Source: Vulcanimicrobiota bacterium
GTDB taxonomy: Bacteria; Vulcanimicrobiota; Vulcanimicrobiia; Vulcanimicrobiales; Vulcanimicrobiaceae
Length of the DNA stretch: 64,000 nucleotides
Assembly (NCBI GenBank): GCA_003168375.1
Contig: PMSI01000001.1
Coordinates: 682,001-746,000 of the forward strand
Reading direction: 5' to 3'
Shown: one piece after another, positions 42,156 through 50,455 of the stretch
Numbering within the stretch: position 1 is the stretch's first letter
How the letters are laid out: the number at the start of each line of letters is the position of its first letter
Notes under the pieces: model-generated
What the model saw: the letters and a program-made list of their open reading frames with translations, nothing else
Databases searched by the model: none
Told to the model about the DNA's origin: nothing
Translations under genes and position numbers: made by a program

Positions 42156-43403
42156 CGACGGTTCCTCGTACGGCATCAATCGTTTGGCGCCGAACGCACC
42201 GCGCGACCGCAGCGCCCGGACGCGTGCGTCGTCATAGCCGAGCAGCTCGCGCAGTACGACGCGGTTATGTTCGCCGAGTTGCGGAGCGCGGCGGTGGTGG
42301 GCCGGCGGATCGCCGACACGGACCGGGCTTGCGATCCAGGATGCCGTTCCGAACGCCGGATGCTCCGTCTCGGTCACCAGACCGCGCGCCGCGGTCTGCG
42401 GGTCGGCGAGCGCCGCGCGCACGTCGTTGATCGGGCCGCACGGCACGCCCGCGGCGGTCAGCGCCGCGATCCAGTCCGCCGTCGTGCGCGTCGCGAACGC
42501 ATCCTGCAACGTCGCGACGACGTAAGCACGGTTCGCGCGGCGCGCGGCAAAGCCCGCGAAGCGGGGGTCGTCGCGCACATGCGCGATGCCGAGCACGTCG
42601 ATCAGGCGCTGCCAGAACTTCTCCTTCGCGCACACGATCACGATCCAGCCGTCGGCGGTACGGAAGTTCTGGAACGGCACGATCGAAGGATGCGCCGAAT
42701 ACGCCAGCCGCTCGGGCTCGTAGGTGCTCCCCGGCGCCATCGTCCAGGCGGCGACGTACGTGAGCATGCTCATCGCCGTATCGAACAGCGAGGTATCGCA
42801 GTCGCAGCCGACGCCGTCGCGGCGCGCGGCGTGGACGCCGGCGAGCAGCGCGAGCGCGGCGACGAGCCCGCCGCTGTAGTCGACCAGCGAGAGCCCTGAT
42901 TTCGTCGGCGGCCCGTCCGGATCGCCGGTCAGGGCCTGCCAGCCCGCCATCCCTTGGAGGATGTAGTCGTACGCAGGCTCGGCGCGGCGCGGGCCCGTCA
43001 TGCCGAACCCGGAGAGCGAGACGCAGACGATGCGCGGGTTCACGTGCGCGAGGTCGGCGTAGCGTAGTCCGAGTTTCGCCGGAACGTCGCCGCGGAGGTT
43101 CGAGTAGACAGCATCGCTCGCACGGACGAGATCGTGGAATACCTCGCGGCCGGCGTCGTTCGCGAGGTCGAGCACGACGCTGCGCTTGTCGTGGTTGAAC
43201 GTCTCGAAGAACAGGGAGTCGTCGCCCTGCTGGAACGGCGGCACGGCGCGCCCGACGTCGCCGCCGGTGCGCACGTCCTCGACTTTGATCACGTCGGCGC
43301 CGAGTTCGGCCAAGTGCACCGTCCCGAACGGGCCGGCACCGTACTGTTCGACCGCGAGGATGCGCAGATCGCCGAGCGGGCGGGGACGAGCGCTATGCGT
43401 CAT
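42147..43403 (-). CDS. CaiB/BaiF family III CoA-transferase
   Basis: 418 residues. Family III CoA transferase marks: DLRILAVEQYGAGPFGTVHLAELGADVIKVED at the start, the catalytic Asp probably in PAYDYILQGMAGW, TKSGLSLVDYSGG, and HPSIVPFQNFRTADGW. It moves CoA between two acids, for example from succinyl-CoA to itaconate, mesaconate or an aromatic acid. Its ATG directly abuts the stop of the GT39 gene (TAGATG on the minus strand), so it is the last gene of a four-gene operon. Confidence 0.9.
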   Translation of the reverse strand: MTHSARPRPLGDLRILAVEQYGAGPFGTVHLAELGADVIKVEDVRTGGDVGRAVPPFQQGDDSLFFETFNHDKRSVVLDLANDAGREVFHDLVRASDAVYSNLRGDVPAKLGLRYADLAHVNPRIVCVSLSGFGMTGPRRAEPAYDYILQGMAGWQALTGDPDGPPTKSGLSLVDYSGGLVAALALLAGVHAARRDGVGCDCDTSLFDTAMSMLTYVAAWTMAPGSTYEPERLAYSAHPSIVPFQNFRTADGWIVIVCAKEKFWQRLIDVLGIAHVRDDPRFAGFAARRANRAYVVATLQDAFATRTTADWIAALTAAGVPCGPINDVRAALADPQTAARGLVTETEHPAFGTASWIASPVRVGDPPAHHRRAPQLGEHNRVVLRELLGYDDARVRALRSRGAFGAKRLMPYEEPSSG

Positions 43404-44924
43404 CTAGATGTAGTTTTTCAGCGTTGGCCACAGTTCCGGCAGCGCTTGCCGGGGTCCGCGGCAGACCATCACCGGCAGATTTCGCTCGTACGAGATCGCG
43501 TACGCCGTGCCGGCGGTCGCGGCCCGCGTTGCGCTCGCATACAGGTGCTCACCTGCACCACAATCGCCGCCGACATCGATCAGAACTTGGCCGCTGCGAC
43601 CGCGCGGTCCCCACAGCCAGTATTGGTTGTGACCGCTCACCACCGGCGGCAGGCCGTGGCCGAAGAACTCGAGCGCGGCGGCCTCGCCGTAGTTGCCGGC
43701 AACGATCACCGCGTTCTCTCGGTCCGCTGCCGGCAAACCGGCGACGACGCGTTCGACCGTCGCCGCCAGCTCGGGCCACCCGTGCATGTCGGCCCAGTCG
43801 GGGGGCAGGACGGCCTCGGCGTGGTGCTCCGTCGCCGTCGCAGCGCGCGAGAGGTGCAGCGCACCGAGCACACGCGACTCGTACGCGAGGAACGTGCGCT
43901 CCGGAAGCACGGGCAGAACGATCGGGAGGAAGATCGCACCGGCGACCACGAGCACGGTCGCCAGCACCGGACGAAGAAGGCGCGAGCGCGCGGTCCATGC
44001 TTCGAGCGCGACGCAGCCGGCGGCGAACGGTATCGGGTAGACGGCCGCCGGGTAGTAGTGCTTGCCGTGCAGCGCGATCATCGCGCCGATCAGCAGCACG
44101 AACGAGAGCGCCAGGAAACGCGTCGCGGGCTCGCGCGCGAGGCGCACGACGCCGACGACCCAGACCGGCGCGAACGGCGGACCGGTGATCAGGATCTCCT
44201 GACCGAGATACGCGAGCGGGCCGACCACGACGTTCTTCCCGTGCTGCCCGTTCCGCAGCAACTCCAGCATCGGCCACCCGTGCGCCCATTGCCACAGCCC
44301 GTTCGGCAGCGCGATGAGGACGCACAACGCAACTCCGCCGAGCATCCAGGGCGACGCGAAGAGACGCCGTTCGGGCAGCACCAGAAGCGCCGCGACCAGC
44401 GCCAGCCCGAAGAAGACGGTGCTGTACTTCGTCTCCAGCGCGAGCCCCAGCGCGCCGCCGGCGACCAGCGCCCAGCGCTGGTCTCCACGCACGACGCGCA
44501 GCAGCGCATACGCCACGAGCGTCCAGAGAAACGGGTTTGCCTCGTCGGTCCCCACCTTGCCGCCGAACGCTGCCAGCACCGGCGAGAGCGCGACGACGAT
44601 CGCGGTGAGCACGCGCGCGAACGCGCCGCCGCCCAGCTCCGCCGCAAGCGCGATCGAGACGAACACCGCGGCGGCGGCGAACAGCGCGGGAACCGCGCGC
44701 AGCAGCACCAGCGAGTGTCCGCCGAGCTGCGTCGCGGCGGCCATCAAGGGGACGAGCGGAGGTTGGTCGACGTAGCCCCAGTCGGGCCGGAAGCCGCACA
44801 TGATGAAGTACAGCTCATCGCGGAAAAACCCGTAGTGCGGGTTCGCGGCCAGGTGGAACGCGAAGGTGACCGCTGCGGCGATCCAGGGGAGCGCGCGAAG
44901 CGAACGGTCGTCGTGCGCGTTCAC
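43404..44924 (-). CDS. GT39-type (ArnT/PMT-like) membrane glycosyltransferase
   Basis: 506 residues with about ten membrane helices. PHYGFFRDELYFIMCGFRPDWGYVDQPPLVP carries the DE and the DQPP of GT39/PMT-type enzymes, and KYSTVFFG and HGKHYYPAAVYPIPFAAG follow. These use polyprenyl-phosphate sugars to modify lipids or proteins on the outer face of the membrane. Odd company for acyl-CoA enzymes, yet coupled on both sides: GTGA overlap with the dehydrogenase gene and TAGATG with the CoA-transferase gene. Confidence 0.85.
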   Translation of the reverse strand: MNAHDDRSLRALPWIAAAVTFAFHLAANPHYGFFRDELYFIMCGFRPDWGYVDQPPLVPLMAAATQLGGHSLVLLRAVPALFAAAAVFVSIALAAELGGGAFARVLTAIVVALSPVLAAFGGKVGTDEANPFLWTLVAYALLRVVRGDQRWALVAGGALGLALETKYSTVFFGLALVAALLVLPERRLFASPWMLGGVALCVLIALPNGLWQWAHGWPMLELLRNGQHGKNVVVGPLAYLGQEILITGPPFAPVWVVGVVRLAREPATRFLALSFVLLIGAMIALHGKHYYPAAVYPIPFAAGCVALEAWTARSRLLRPVLATVLVVAGAIFLPIVLPVLPERTFLAYESRVLGALHLSRAATATEHHAEAVLPPDWADMHGWPELAATVERVVAGLPAADRENAVIVAGNYGEAAALEFFGHGLPPVVSGHNQYWLWGPRGRSGQVLIDVGGDCGAGEHLYASATRAATAGTAYAISYERNLPVMVCRGPRQALPELWPTLKNYI

Positions 44925-46066
44925 GTCGAGCGGGGCATGCCGAGGACTTTGTTGCCGAGGAACGCGAGCACCAGGTTGTTCGAGATCGGCGCCACGATAT
45001 AGAGGCGCGTCTCGCGGGCGATCCGCTCGACGTCGTAGTCGGCCGCAAAGCCGTTGCCGCCGAGCGCGTCGATCGCGGCGTTCGCCGCCTGCCAGGAGGC
45101 CTCGCTGGCGAGCAGCTTCGCCATGTTCGCCTGCGGGCCGCACGGCTCGCCGCGGTCGAAGCGGTCGGCGGCGTCCTTGCGCACCAGATCGGCGGCCTCG
45201 AGCGCGGCATGGGCGCGCGCGATCGGAAACTGGATCGATTGGTTCGCGCCGAGCGGCTTGCCGAAGATCTCGCGCTTCGTCACGTACGCCGACGCCCGCT
45301 CGACCAGGAACCGGCCGTGCCCGACGCACTCGGCGGCGATCAGGATCCGCTCGGCGTTCCAGCCGTCGATGATGTAGCGGAAGCCGCGTCCCTCGTCGCC
45401 GATCAGGTTCTCGGCCGGGATCTCCAGGTCGCGGATCGCGATCTCGTTCGTCTCGTTGTTCATCCACACCGGGATCGGCGTGACCTCGATCGCGCCGGGC
45501 CGCACCGCGCGCAGATCGACGATGAACACGGAGAGCCCGGCGCCGCGGTCTTCGGGCGTCGCCGGACCGGTGCGGGCGAGCAGCAGCATCGCGTCGGAGT
45601 GCGCAAAGCGCGAGGTCCAGCGCTTGCGGCCGTTCACGACGTAGACGTCGCCCTGCCGGATCGCGCTGGTGGTAATGCTCGTCGTGTCGACGCCGGCGTC
45701 GGGCTCGGTGACGCCGAACGCCTGCAGCCGTACCTCGCCGCTCGCGATCCGCGGCAGCCACGCGCGCTTCTGCGCCTCGCTCCCCCACCGCAGCAGCGTG
45801 CCCATCGTGTAGAGCTGCGCGTGCGCGGTTCCCGCGTTGCCGCCGGAGTGGTTGATCTCCTCGACGATCACGCTGGTGTCGCCGAGCGAGAGCCCCAGGC
45901 CGCCGTACCCCGCGGGGATCAGCGCGGCGAGGTAGCGCGCCTCGGTGAAGGCGCGCGCGAACGCGTCCGGATACGCGCCCTGCGCGTCGAGCGCGCGCCA
46001 ATAGGCGGCCCCGCCGAGGCGCTCGCACAGCGCGCGGACGTCCGCCCGCAGCTGCTCGCGGTCCAT
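44921..46066 (-). CDS. Acyl-CoA dehydrogenase
   Basis: 381 residues. FAD-dependent dehydrogenase fold: IPAGYGGLGLSLGDTSVIVEE, QAFGVTEPDAGVDTT (FAD-binding), GRKRWTSRFAHSD, and the C-terminal LGGNGFAADYDVERIARE. The residue at the usual catalytic Glu site is Glu/Asp-rich (DYDVERI), as in several branched-chain or short-chain enzymes. Substrate not clear. ATG 46066 lies one base after the stop of the MaoC gene. Confidence 0.9.
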   Translation of the reverse strand: MDREQLRADVRALCERLGGAAYWRALDAQGAYPDAFARAFTEARYLAALIPAGYGGLGLSLGDTSVIVEEINHSGGNAGTAHAQLYTMGTLLRWGSEAQKRAWLPRIASGEVRLQAFGVTEPDAGVDTTSITTSAIRQGDVYVVNGRKRWTSRFAHSDAMLLLARTGPATPEDRGAGLSVFIVDLRAVRPGAIEVTPIPVWMNNETNEIAIRDLEIPAENLIGDEGRGFRYIIDGWNAERILIAAECVGHGRFLVERASAYVTKREIFGKPLGANQSIQFPIARAHAALEAADLVRKDAADRFDRGEPCGPQANMAKLLASEASWQAANAAIDALGGNGFAADYDVERIARETRLYIVAPISNNLVLAFLGNKVLGMPRST

Positions 46067-46067
46067 A

Positions 46068-46559
46068 TCAGGCGGACTGGAGCGTGTCGCGCGGGTCTTG
46101 GCCGCGCTTGTACACCATGAACGTGCGCTCGTACGAGATGATCGTCTCGCCGCGCTGGTTGACGCCGGTCGTGCGGGCGGTGACGATCCCGACGTCGGTG
46201 CGGGAGCCCGACTCGCGCTTCGCGAGGATCTCGCTGGACGCGTACATCGTGTCGCCGATGTAGACGGGGCTCGGTAGCCGGATGTCGTTCCAGCCGAGGT
46301 TCGCCATCACGTGTTCGCTCAAATCCGAGACCGAAAGCCCGACGGCGAGCGAGAGCGTGTAGCACGAGTTCACGAGGATCTTCCCGAAGGGCGTTTTCTG
46401 GGCGAGATTCTCGTCGAAGTGGATCGGGTTCGTGTTCAGCGTCAGCATCGTGAAGAGCGTATTGTCGGTCTCCGTCACGGTGCGTCCGAGGCGGTGGCGA
46501 TAGGTGTCGCCGACCTCGAAGTCCTCGTAGTACCGTCCGCGCCAGCCCTCTTTGATCAT
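46068..46559 (-). CDS. MaoC-family enoyl-CoA hydratase
   Basis: 163 residues. Hotdog hydratase with NTNPIHFDENLAQKTPFGKILVNS, where the Asp/His of the hydratase dyad lie in (N)PIHFD. Related to mesaconyl-CoA and itaconyl-CoA hydratases. First gene of the operon with the acyl-CoA dehydrogenase, GT39 and CoA-transferase genes. Its ribosome site is weak. A 38-codon open frame ends 26 bp upstream. Confidence 0.87.
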   Translation of the reverse strand: MIKEGWRGRYYEDFEVGDTYRHRLGRTVTETDNTLFTMLTLNTNPIHFDENLAQKTPFGKILVNSCYTLSLAVGLSVSDLSEHVMANLGWNDIRLPSPVYIGDTMYASSEILAKRESGSRTDVGIVTARTTGVNQRGETIISYERTFMVYKRGQDPRDTLQSA

Positions 46560-46585
46560 AGGCCCCGCGCGTTCGGCGTTCCGGC

Positions 46586-46702
46586 CTAAAGTCCGGGGAC
46601 GCGGGGGCCCCAGCCGCTGAAGGGGGTGCTGTCGGCGCCGGTCGGGCGCGTCAAGGTGCGCACCGGGCGCGCCGTGTCGGGTGGTTTTGTCGTGGTCTTC
46701 AT
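46586..46702 (-). CDS. Candidate 38-residue peptide upstream of MaoC
   Basis: ATG at 46702 opens a frame of 38 codons ending TAG 26 bp before the MaoC start. The N-half is Thr/Pro/Arg-rich and the end is STPFSGWGPRVPGL. No clear ribosome site. It might be a leader peptide, a small partner protein or simply chance. The 46703-46926 stretch beyond it holds only a possible hairpin and promoters I could not define. Confidence 0.3.
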   Translation of the reverse strand: MKTTTKPPDTARPVRTLTRPTGADSTPFSGWGPRVPGL

Positions 46703-46855
46703 GCCCGTATGTACGGCGCCGCGGGACCGGAGTTTCGAGCGTACCTGCCGTCATTCGGCCGGGCCGGCTAAGCGGACCTGAATTTTTGCCGATGCAACTC
46801 CAGGAGTCGGGAGCGTGGTTTCGGAATGTAACGCCCCAACATCCCGGCTCTTGAA

Positions 46856-46869
46856 GGCACGCGAGTGCC
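46856..46869 (+). other. Small hairpin upstream of helicase gene
   Basis: GGCAC-GCGA-GTGCC, a 5-bp stem with a GNRA-type loop, flanked by TTGAA and TCGAA which could extend the pairing. It lies 58 bp before the helicase ATG, in its probable 5' untranslated leader. Role unknown. Confidence 0.3.
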
Positions 46870-46926
46870 TCGAACCGGCCTCTCGCCCCGTCGAGGAGCG
46901 ACGGAGCGCACCCTCTCTAAGGCGCA

Positions 46927-48828
46927 ATGGACCTACAAGATGCGACGCCTGCCGTTATAACGCGGCCGAGACGTCGTCCCGCGCACGACTCCGCCCGCAC
47001 GGCTCACTCGCGGGCGCCGCACCTTCGTCCGTATCAGGTCGAAGCGCAGCAGGCGATCCTCGAGCATCGCGCGCGCGGCGTGCGCAGTCAACTCGTCTCG
47101 CTCGCCACCGGCCTCGGCAAGTCGGTGGTGATCGCGACGCTTCCCAAGCTGCTCTCGCTGCGTCCCGGCGACGTGACGGTCGTGGTCGCGCATCGCGACG
47201 AGCTGATCGAGCAGCTGGTGGACAAGTTCCACGTCGAGAATCCTGAAGCGACGATCGGCGTCGAGAAGGCCGAGCGGCGCGCCTCCGAAGACTGCAACAT
47301 CGTCGTCGCGACGGTCCAGACCCTCGCCGACAAACGTCTGGAAGAGTTCGTCGCGCGCTTCAAGCGGCGGATCGCGCTGTTCGTCATCGACGAAGCGCAC
47401 CACGCCGCGGCGCCCTCGTACCGCGCGATCGTCGACGCGGTCCTCGGCCAGCGCCCCGAAGCGATGATCCTCGGCTTCACCGCGACCCCGAACCGCGGCG
47501 ACGGGGTCCGCCTGGTCGACGTGTTCGAGCGCATCGTCTATACGATGGACGCTCGGAAGGGGATCGACGCCGGCTACCTGGTCCCCGTCAAGTCCTACGC
47601 GGTCGCCACCGGCGTGAACCTCGACGAGGTGGCCTCCCGCGGGGGCGATTTCGTGATCGGGCAGCTGGCGCAAGCGGTCAACATCGGGCAGCGCAACGAG
47701 CGCATCGTCGCCGCCTACAAACAGAACACCCTGGGGCTCAAGGCGCTCGTGTTCACCGCTTCGGTCGAGCACGCTCGCGACGTCGCCGAAGAGTTCGTCG
47801 CCCGCGGCGTCAACGCCGAGTGGGCGTCGGGCGAGACGCCCCGCGAGGAGCGCGAGCGGATCGTGCGCGAGTTCCGGGGCGAGGGGATCGACGTGCTCGT
47901 CAACTGCGGGCTCTACCTCGAAGGCTTCGACGTCCCGTCGGTCCAGGTGATCCTCAACGCGCGGCCGACCAAGTCGACCACGCTGTACACGCAGATCACC
48001 GGCCGGGCGCTGCGGCCGCTCGACGAGATCGCGACGCCGCTCTCGAACACGAACTCCGGGCTCGAGCGGCGCGAGCTGATCGAGAAGTCGCCGAAGCCGG
48101 CCGCGATCGTGATCGACCTGGTCGACCAGGCGCAGCGGCACCAGCTGGTGACGGTCCCCTCGCTCTACGGCCTGCCGCCGCACATCGACGCGCAGGGGCA
48201 GATGACGGCGCAGGTCGCCGACAAGTTCGAAGAGCTGCTGCGGCGCGATCCGAAGCGCGCGGCGAAGGTGCGCACGGCGGAAGAGATCGAGACGGCGCTG
48301 GTCGAGATCGACGCCTTCAACGGCCCGCGCGAGATCAAGCCGACCTTCCAGCCGATCGACCCCGAGAGCCATTGGCGGCTCGAGATGCCCTCGCAGCGCA
48401 CGGCGTACGACCGCAAGGGGCGGCCGATCCCGGACTTCTCGCGCAAGTGGGACCAGTGGGTCGCCGAGGCACGCCGGGTCGCGCCGCACGAGGACGCCGA
48501 ACGCTTCGCCAACCGGATGCTCGACGTGAATCAGAAGTCGGTGCGCTGGGAACGGCGCCGCATCGACGTGAAGCGCGACGGCGACAAGTTCGTCACGCTG
48601 TATTCCACCGAGGATCTCCCCGAGCGCGTGATCGAGGTCGGTTCCTCGCTGGTCGGGCTTCTCGGCAGCGCGTACCAGCGCGTCGACGAGATGCTCTCCG
48701 GCTACGCGCAAGTTCCGGGCAACGGCGCTGCGCCGCGGCCGTCCGCGAAAGCGCCGCCCCACGCCGGGACGGAGATGAAGAACGCCGCCGGACGCCGCCG
48801 TCGCGGACGCCGCGCGCGTTCGCGGTAG
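46927..48828 (+). CDS. Superfamily 2 DEAH-type helicase
   Basis: 633 residues. Helicase motifs in order: LRPYQVEAQQAIL (Q-like), I ATGLGKSVV, Ia VVAHRDEL, II DEAH in VIDEAHHAA, III FTATPNRGD, IV LVFTASVEHA, V VNCGLYLEGFDVPSVQVI and VI QITGRALRPL. Similar to SSL2/RecQ-like type III restriction-enzyme-fold helicases. The C-terminal ~230 residues after the helicase core are not a known domain to me, ending in a basic RRRRGRRARSR tail that may bind nucleic acid. Not obviously part of a defence system. Confidence 0.9.
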   Translation: MDLQDATPAVITRPRRRPAHDSARTAHSRAPHLRPYQVEAQQAILEHRARGVRSQLVSLATGLGKSVVIATLPKLLSLRPGDVTVVVAHRDELIEQLVDKFHVENPEATIGVEKAERRASEDCNIVVATVQTLADKRLEEFVARFKRRIALFVIDEAHHAAAPSYRAIVDAVLGQRPEAMILGFTATPNRGDGVRLVDVFERIVYTMDARKGIDAGYLVPVKSYAVATGVNLDEVASRGGDFVIGQLAQAVNIGQRNERIVAAYKQNTLGLKALVFTASVEHARDVAEEFVARGVNAEWASGETPREERERIVREFRGEGIDVLVNCGLYLEGFDVPSVQVILNARPTKSTTLYTQITGRALRPLDEIATPLSNTNSGLERRELIEKSPKPAAIVIDLVDQAQRHQLVTVPSLYGLPPHIDAQGQMTAQVADKFEELLRRDPKRAAKVRTAEEIETALVEIDAFNGPREIKPTFQPIDPESHWRLEMPSQRTAYDRKGRPIPDFSRKWDQWVAEARRVAPHEDAERFANRMLDVNQKSVRWERRRIDVKRDGDKFVTLYSTEDLPERVIEVGSSLVGLLGSAYQRVDEMLSGYAQVPGNGAAPRPSAKAPPHAGTEMKNAAGRRRRGRRARSR

Positions 48829-48838
48829 CGCCGATCTC

Positions 48839-50455
48839 GTGAGGCTCCCGGCTGCGGCGCTCGCGCTGCTTCTCGCGCTCGGCGCCTCGGCACCCGCGCC
48901 GGCGGCCGGACACCATCCCTGGAGCGATCCCGGACACGTGCGGATCGGCGCGCTGCGCACGCTCGACAACCTCAACCCGCTCCTCTCGGGACAAGCCGCG
49001 ACCACCGACCTCGCGCAGTTCCTCTTCAGCGGGCTGATCCGCTTCGACGACCGCGGCGATCCGATCCCCGACGCGGCCGAGGCCGTACCGACGCGGGAGA
49101 ACGGCGGGATCAGCCGCGACGGCAAGACGATTACGTACCGGCTGCGGCCGGGGCTGCGCTTCTCCGACGGCCAACCGCTCACGGCCGACGACGTGGTGTT
49201 CACCTGGCAACAGGTGATGAACACGCGCAACAACGTGCCGTTCCATTTTCCCTACGACCTGGCGCAGAGCGTCGTCGCGAAAGACGCGCGCACGGTGGTG
49301 GTGCGGCTGCGCGAGCCCTCGGCGCCGTTCGTCTCGAACTTCTTCCGCTGCGGCGCGCAAGGCGTGATCCTGCCGAAGCACTTGCTGCAGGGCAAACCCG
49401 ACTTGAACCACGACCCGTACAACATCAAGCCGGTCGGCAGCGGGCCGTTCATGGTCGAGCGCTACGACATCAACTCGACGCTCGAGATGGTTCCGAACCC
49501 GCACTGGTTCGGCGGTAACCCCGGGCTGCGCCGCGTGACGTACCGCATCATCCCCAGCGAGAACACCCTGCTGGTCGCGCTCAAGACACACGAGATCGAC
49601 TTCTACTTCGCGGCACCCGAACAGCAGTATCGCGAGCTCAAGGCGCTCGGAGGCGTCACCGTCGCCGCGTTGCCGTCCTCGCAGTTCGAGATGATCGCGT
49701 TCAACGGCGGCCGCGAGCCGCTCAGCGACGTGCGGCTCCGCCGTGCCGTCGCCATGGGAATAGACTGGCACTCGCTGGCCCGCACCGTCTATCTCGACGT
49801 CGACGTGACCGATTGGGGCGACGTGTTCCCGCGATCGTGGGCATATACGGCGCAACCCGATCCGACGCCGTTCGATCCGGCCAAGGCGCGCGCGCTGCTC
49901 GACGAAGCCGGCTGGAAACTCGCTTCCGACGGCTTCCGCGCGAAGGACGGCAAGCGACTCGAGCTCGAGATCAGAACGGTCGCCGGCGTGATCACCCGCG
50001 AGAACGCCGAGGTGGTGATCCAGCAGTCGATGCGTGCGATCGGCGTCGACCTCCAGGTGCACAACGCGCCGGCGAACATGCTGTTCGCGCCGATCGGCGC
50101 CGGCGGGCTCTTGGCGAGCGGCAAATTCGATCTCGGCATCTTTGCCTGGACCAAGAACCCCGATCCCGACGACAGCCAAACCGCCGGCCCGGAGTACGTT
50201 CCGCCGCACGGGGGCAACTACTCGCGGGTCACCGATGCGACGTTGGGGATGCTGCAGCACCGTGCCAATGCCGTCTACGACCGCGCGGCGCGCAAGGCGC
50301 TCTACGCGCAGCTCGAGCGACGGCTCGGCGAAGTGCTGCCCTATCACACGATGGTGTGGCGCGCGAACGTGAACGCTTGGAACGACGACCTGCACGGCGT
50401 GAAACCTGCGCAGGCGGTAAGCGACTTCTGGAACGTGGGTAGCTGGACGCTGTGA
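48839..50455 (+). CDS. Extracellular solute-binding protein (oligopeptide type, family 5)
   Basis: 538 residues: signal peptide (about 1-23), then the DppA/OppA fold with GLIRFDDRGDPIPDAAEAVPT, YRLRPGLRFSDGQPLTADDVVFTW and GSGPFMVERYD. Binds a peptide or similar ligand in the periplasm for an ABC importer whose other genes are not here. Coupled by GTGA to a DUF885 peptidase, so import or processing of peptides is likely. Confidence 0.9.
   Translation: MRLPAAALALLLALGASAPAPAAGHHPWSDPGHVRIGALRTLDNLNPLLSGQAATTDLAQFLFSGLIRFDDRGDPIPDAAEAVPTRENGGISRDGKTITYRLRPGLRFSDGQPLTADDVVFTWQQVMNTRNNVPFHFPYDLAQSVVAKDARTVVVRLREPSAPFVSNFFRCGAQGVILPKHLLQGKPDLNHDPYNIKPVGSGPFMVERYDINSTLEMVPNPHWFGGNPGLRRVTYRIIPSENTLLVALKTHEIDFYFAAPEQQYRELKALGGVTVAALPSSQFEMIAFNGGREPLSDVRLRRAVAMGIDWHSLARTVYLDVDVTDWGDVFPRSWAYTAQPDPTPFDPAKARALLDEAGWKLASDGFRAKDGKRLELEIRTVAGVITRENAEVVIQQSMRAIGVDLQVHNAPANMLFAPIGAGGLLASGKFDLGIFAWTKNPDPDDSQTAGPEYVPPHGGNYSRVTDATLGMLQHRANAVYDRAARKALYAQLERRLGEVLPYHTMVWRANVNAWNDDLHGVKPAQAVSDFWNVGSWTL

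Noticed and set aside
44925-46028. Upstream extension of the GT39 gene to 874 codons
   Set aside because: The extra 368 codons are an out-of-frame reading of the acyl-CoA dehydrogenase; GTG 44924 gives a proper GT39 N-terminus.
46927-48828. Helicase as part of a phage-defence system
   Set aside because: No nuclease, methylase, SIR2 or other defence partner on either side; neighbours are transport and peptidase genes.
46933-49233. 766-codon minus-strand frame opposite the helicase and binding protein
   Set aside because: Crosses two well-defined genes on the other strand and shows no motif.
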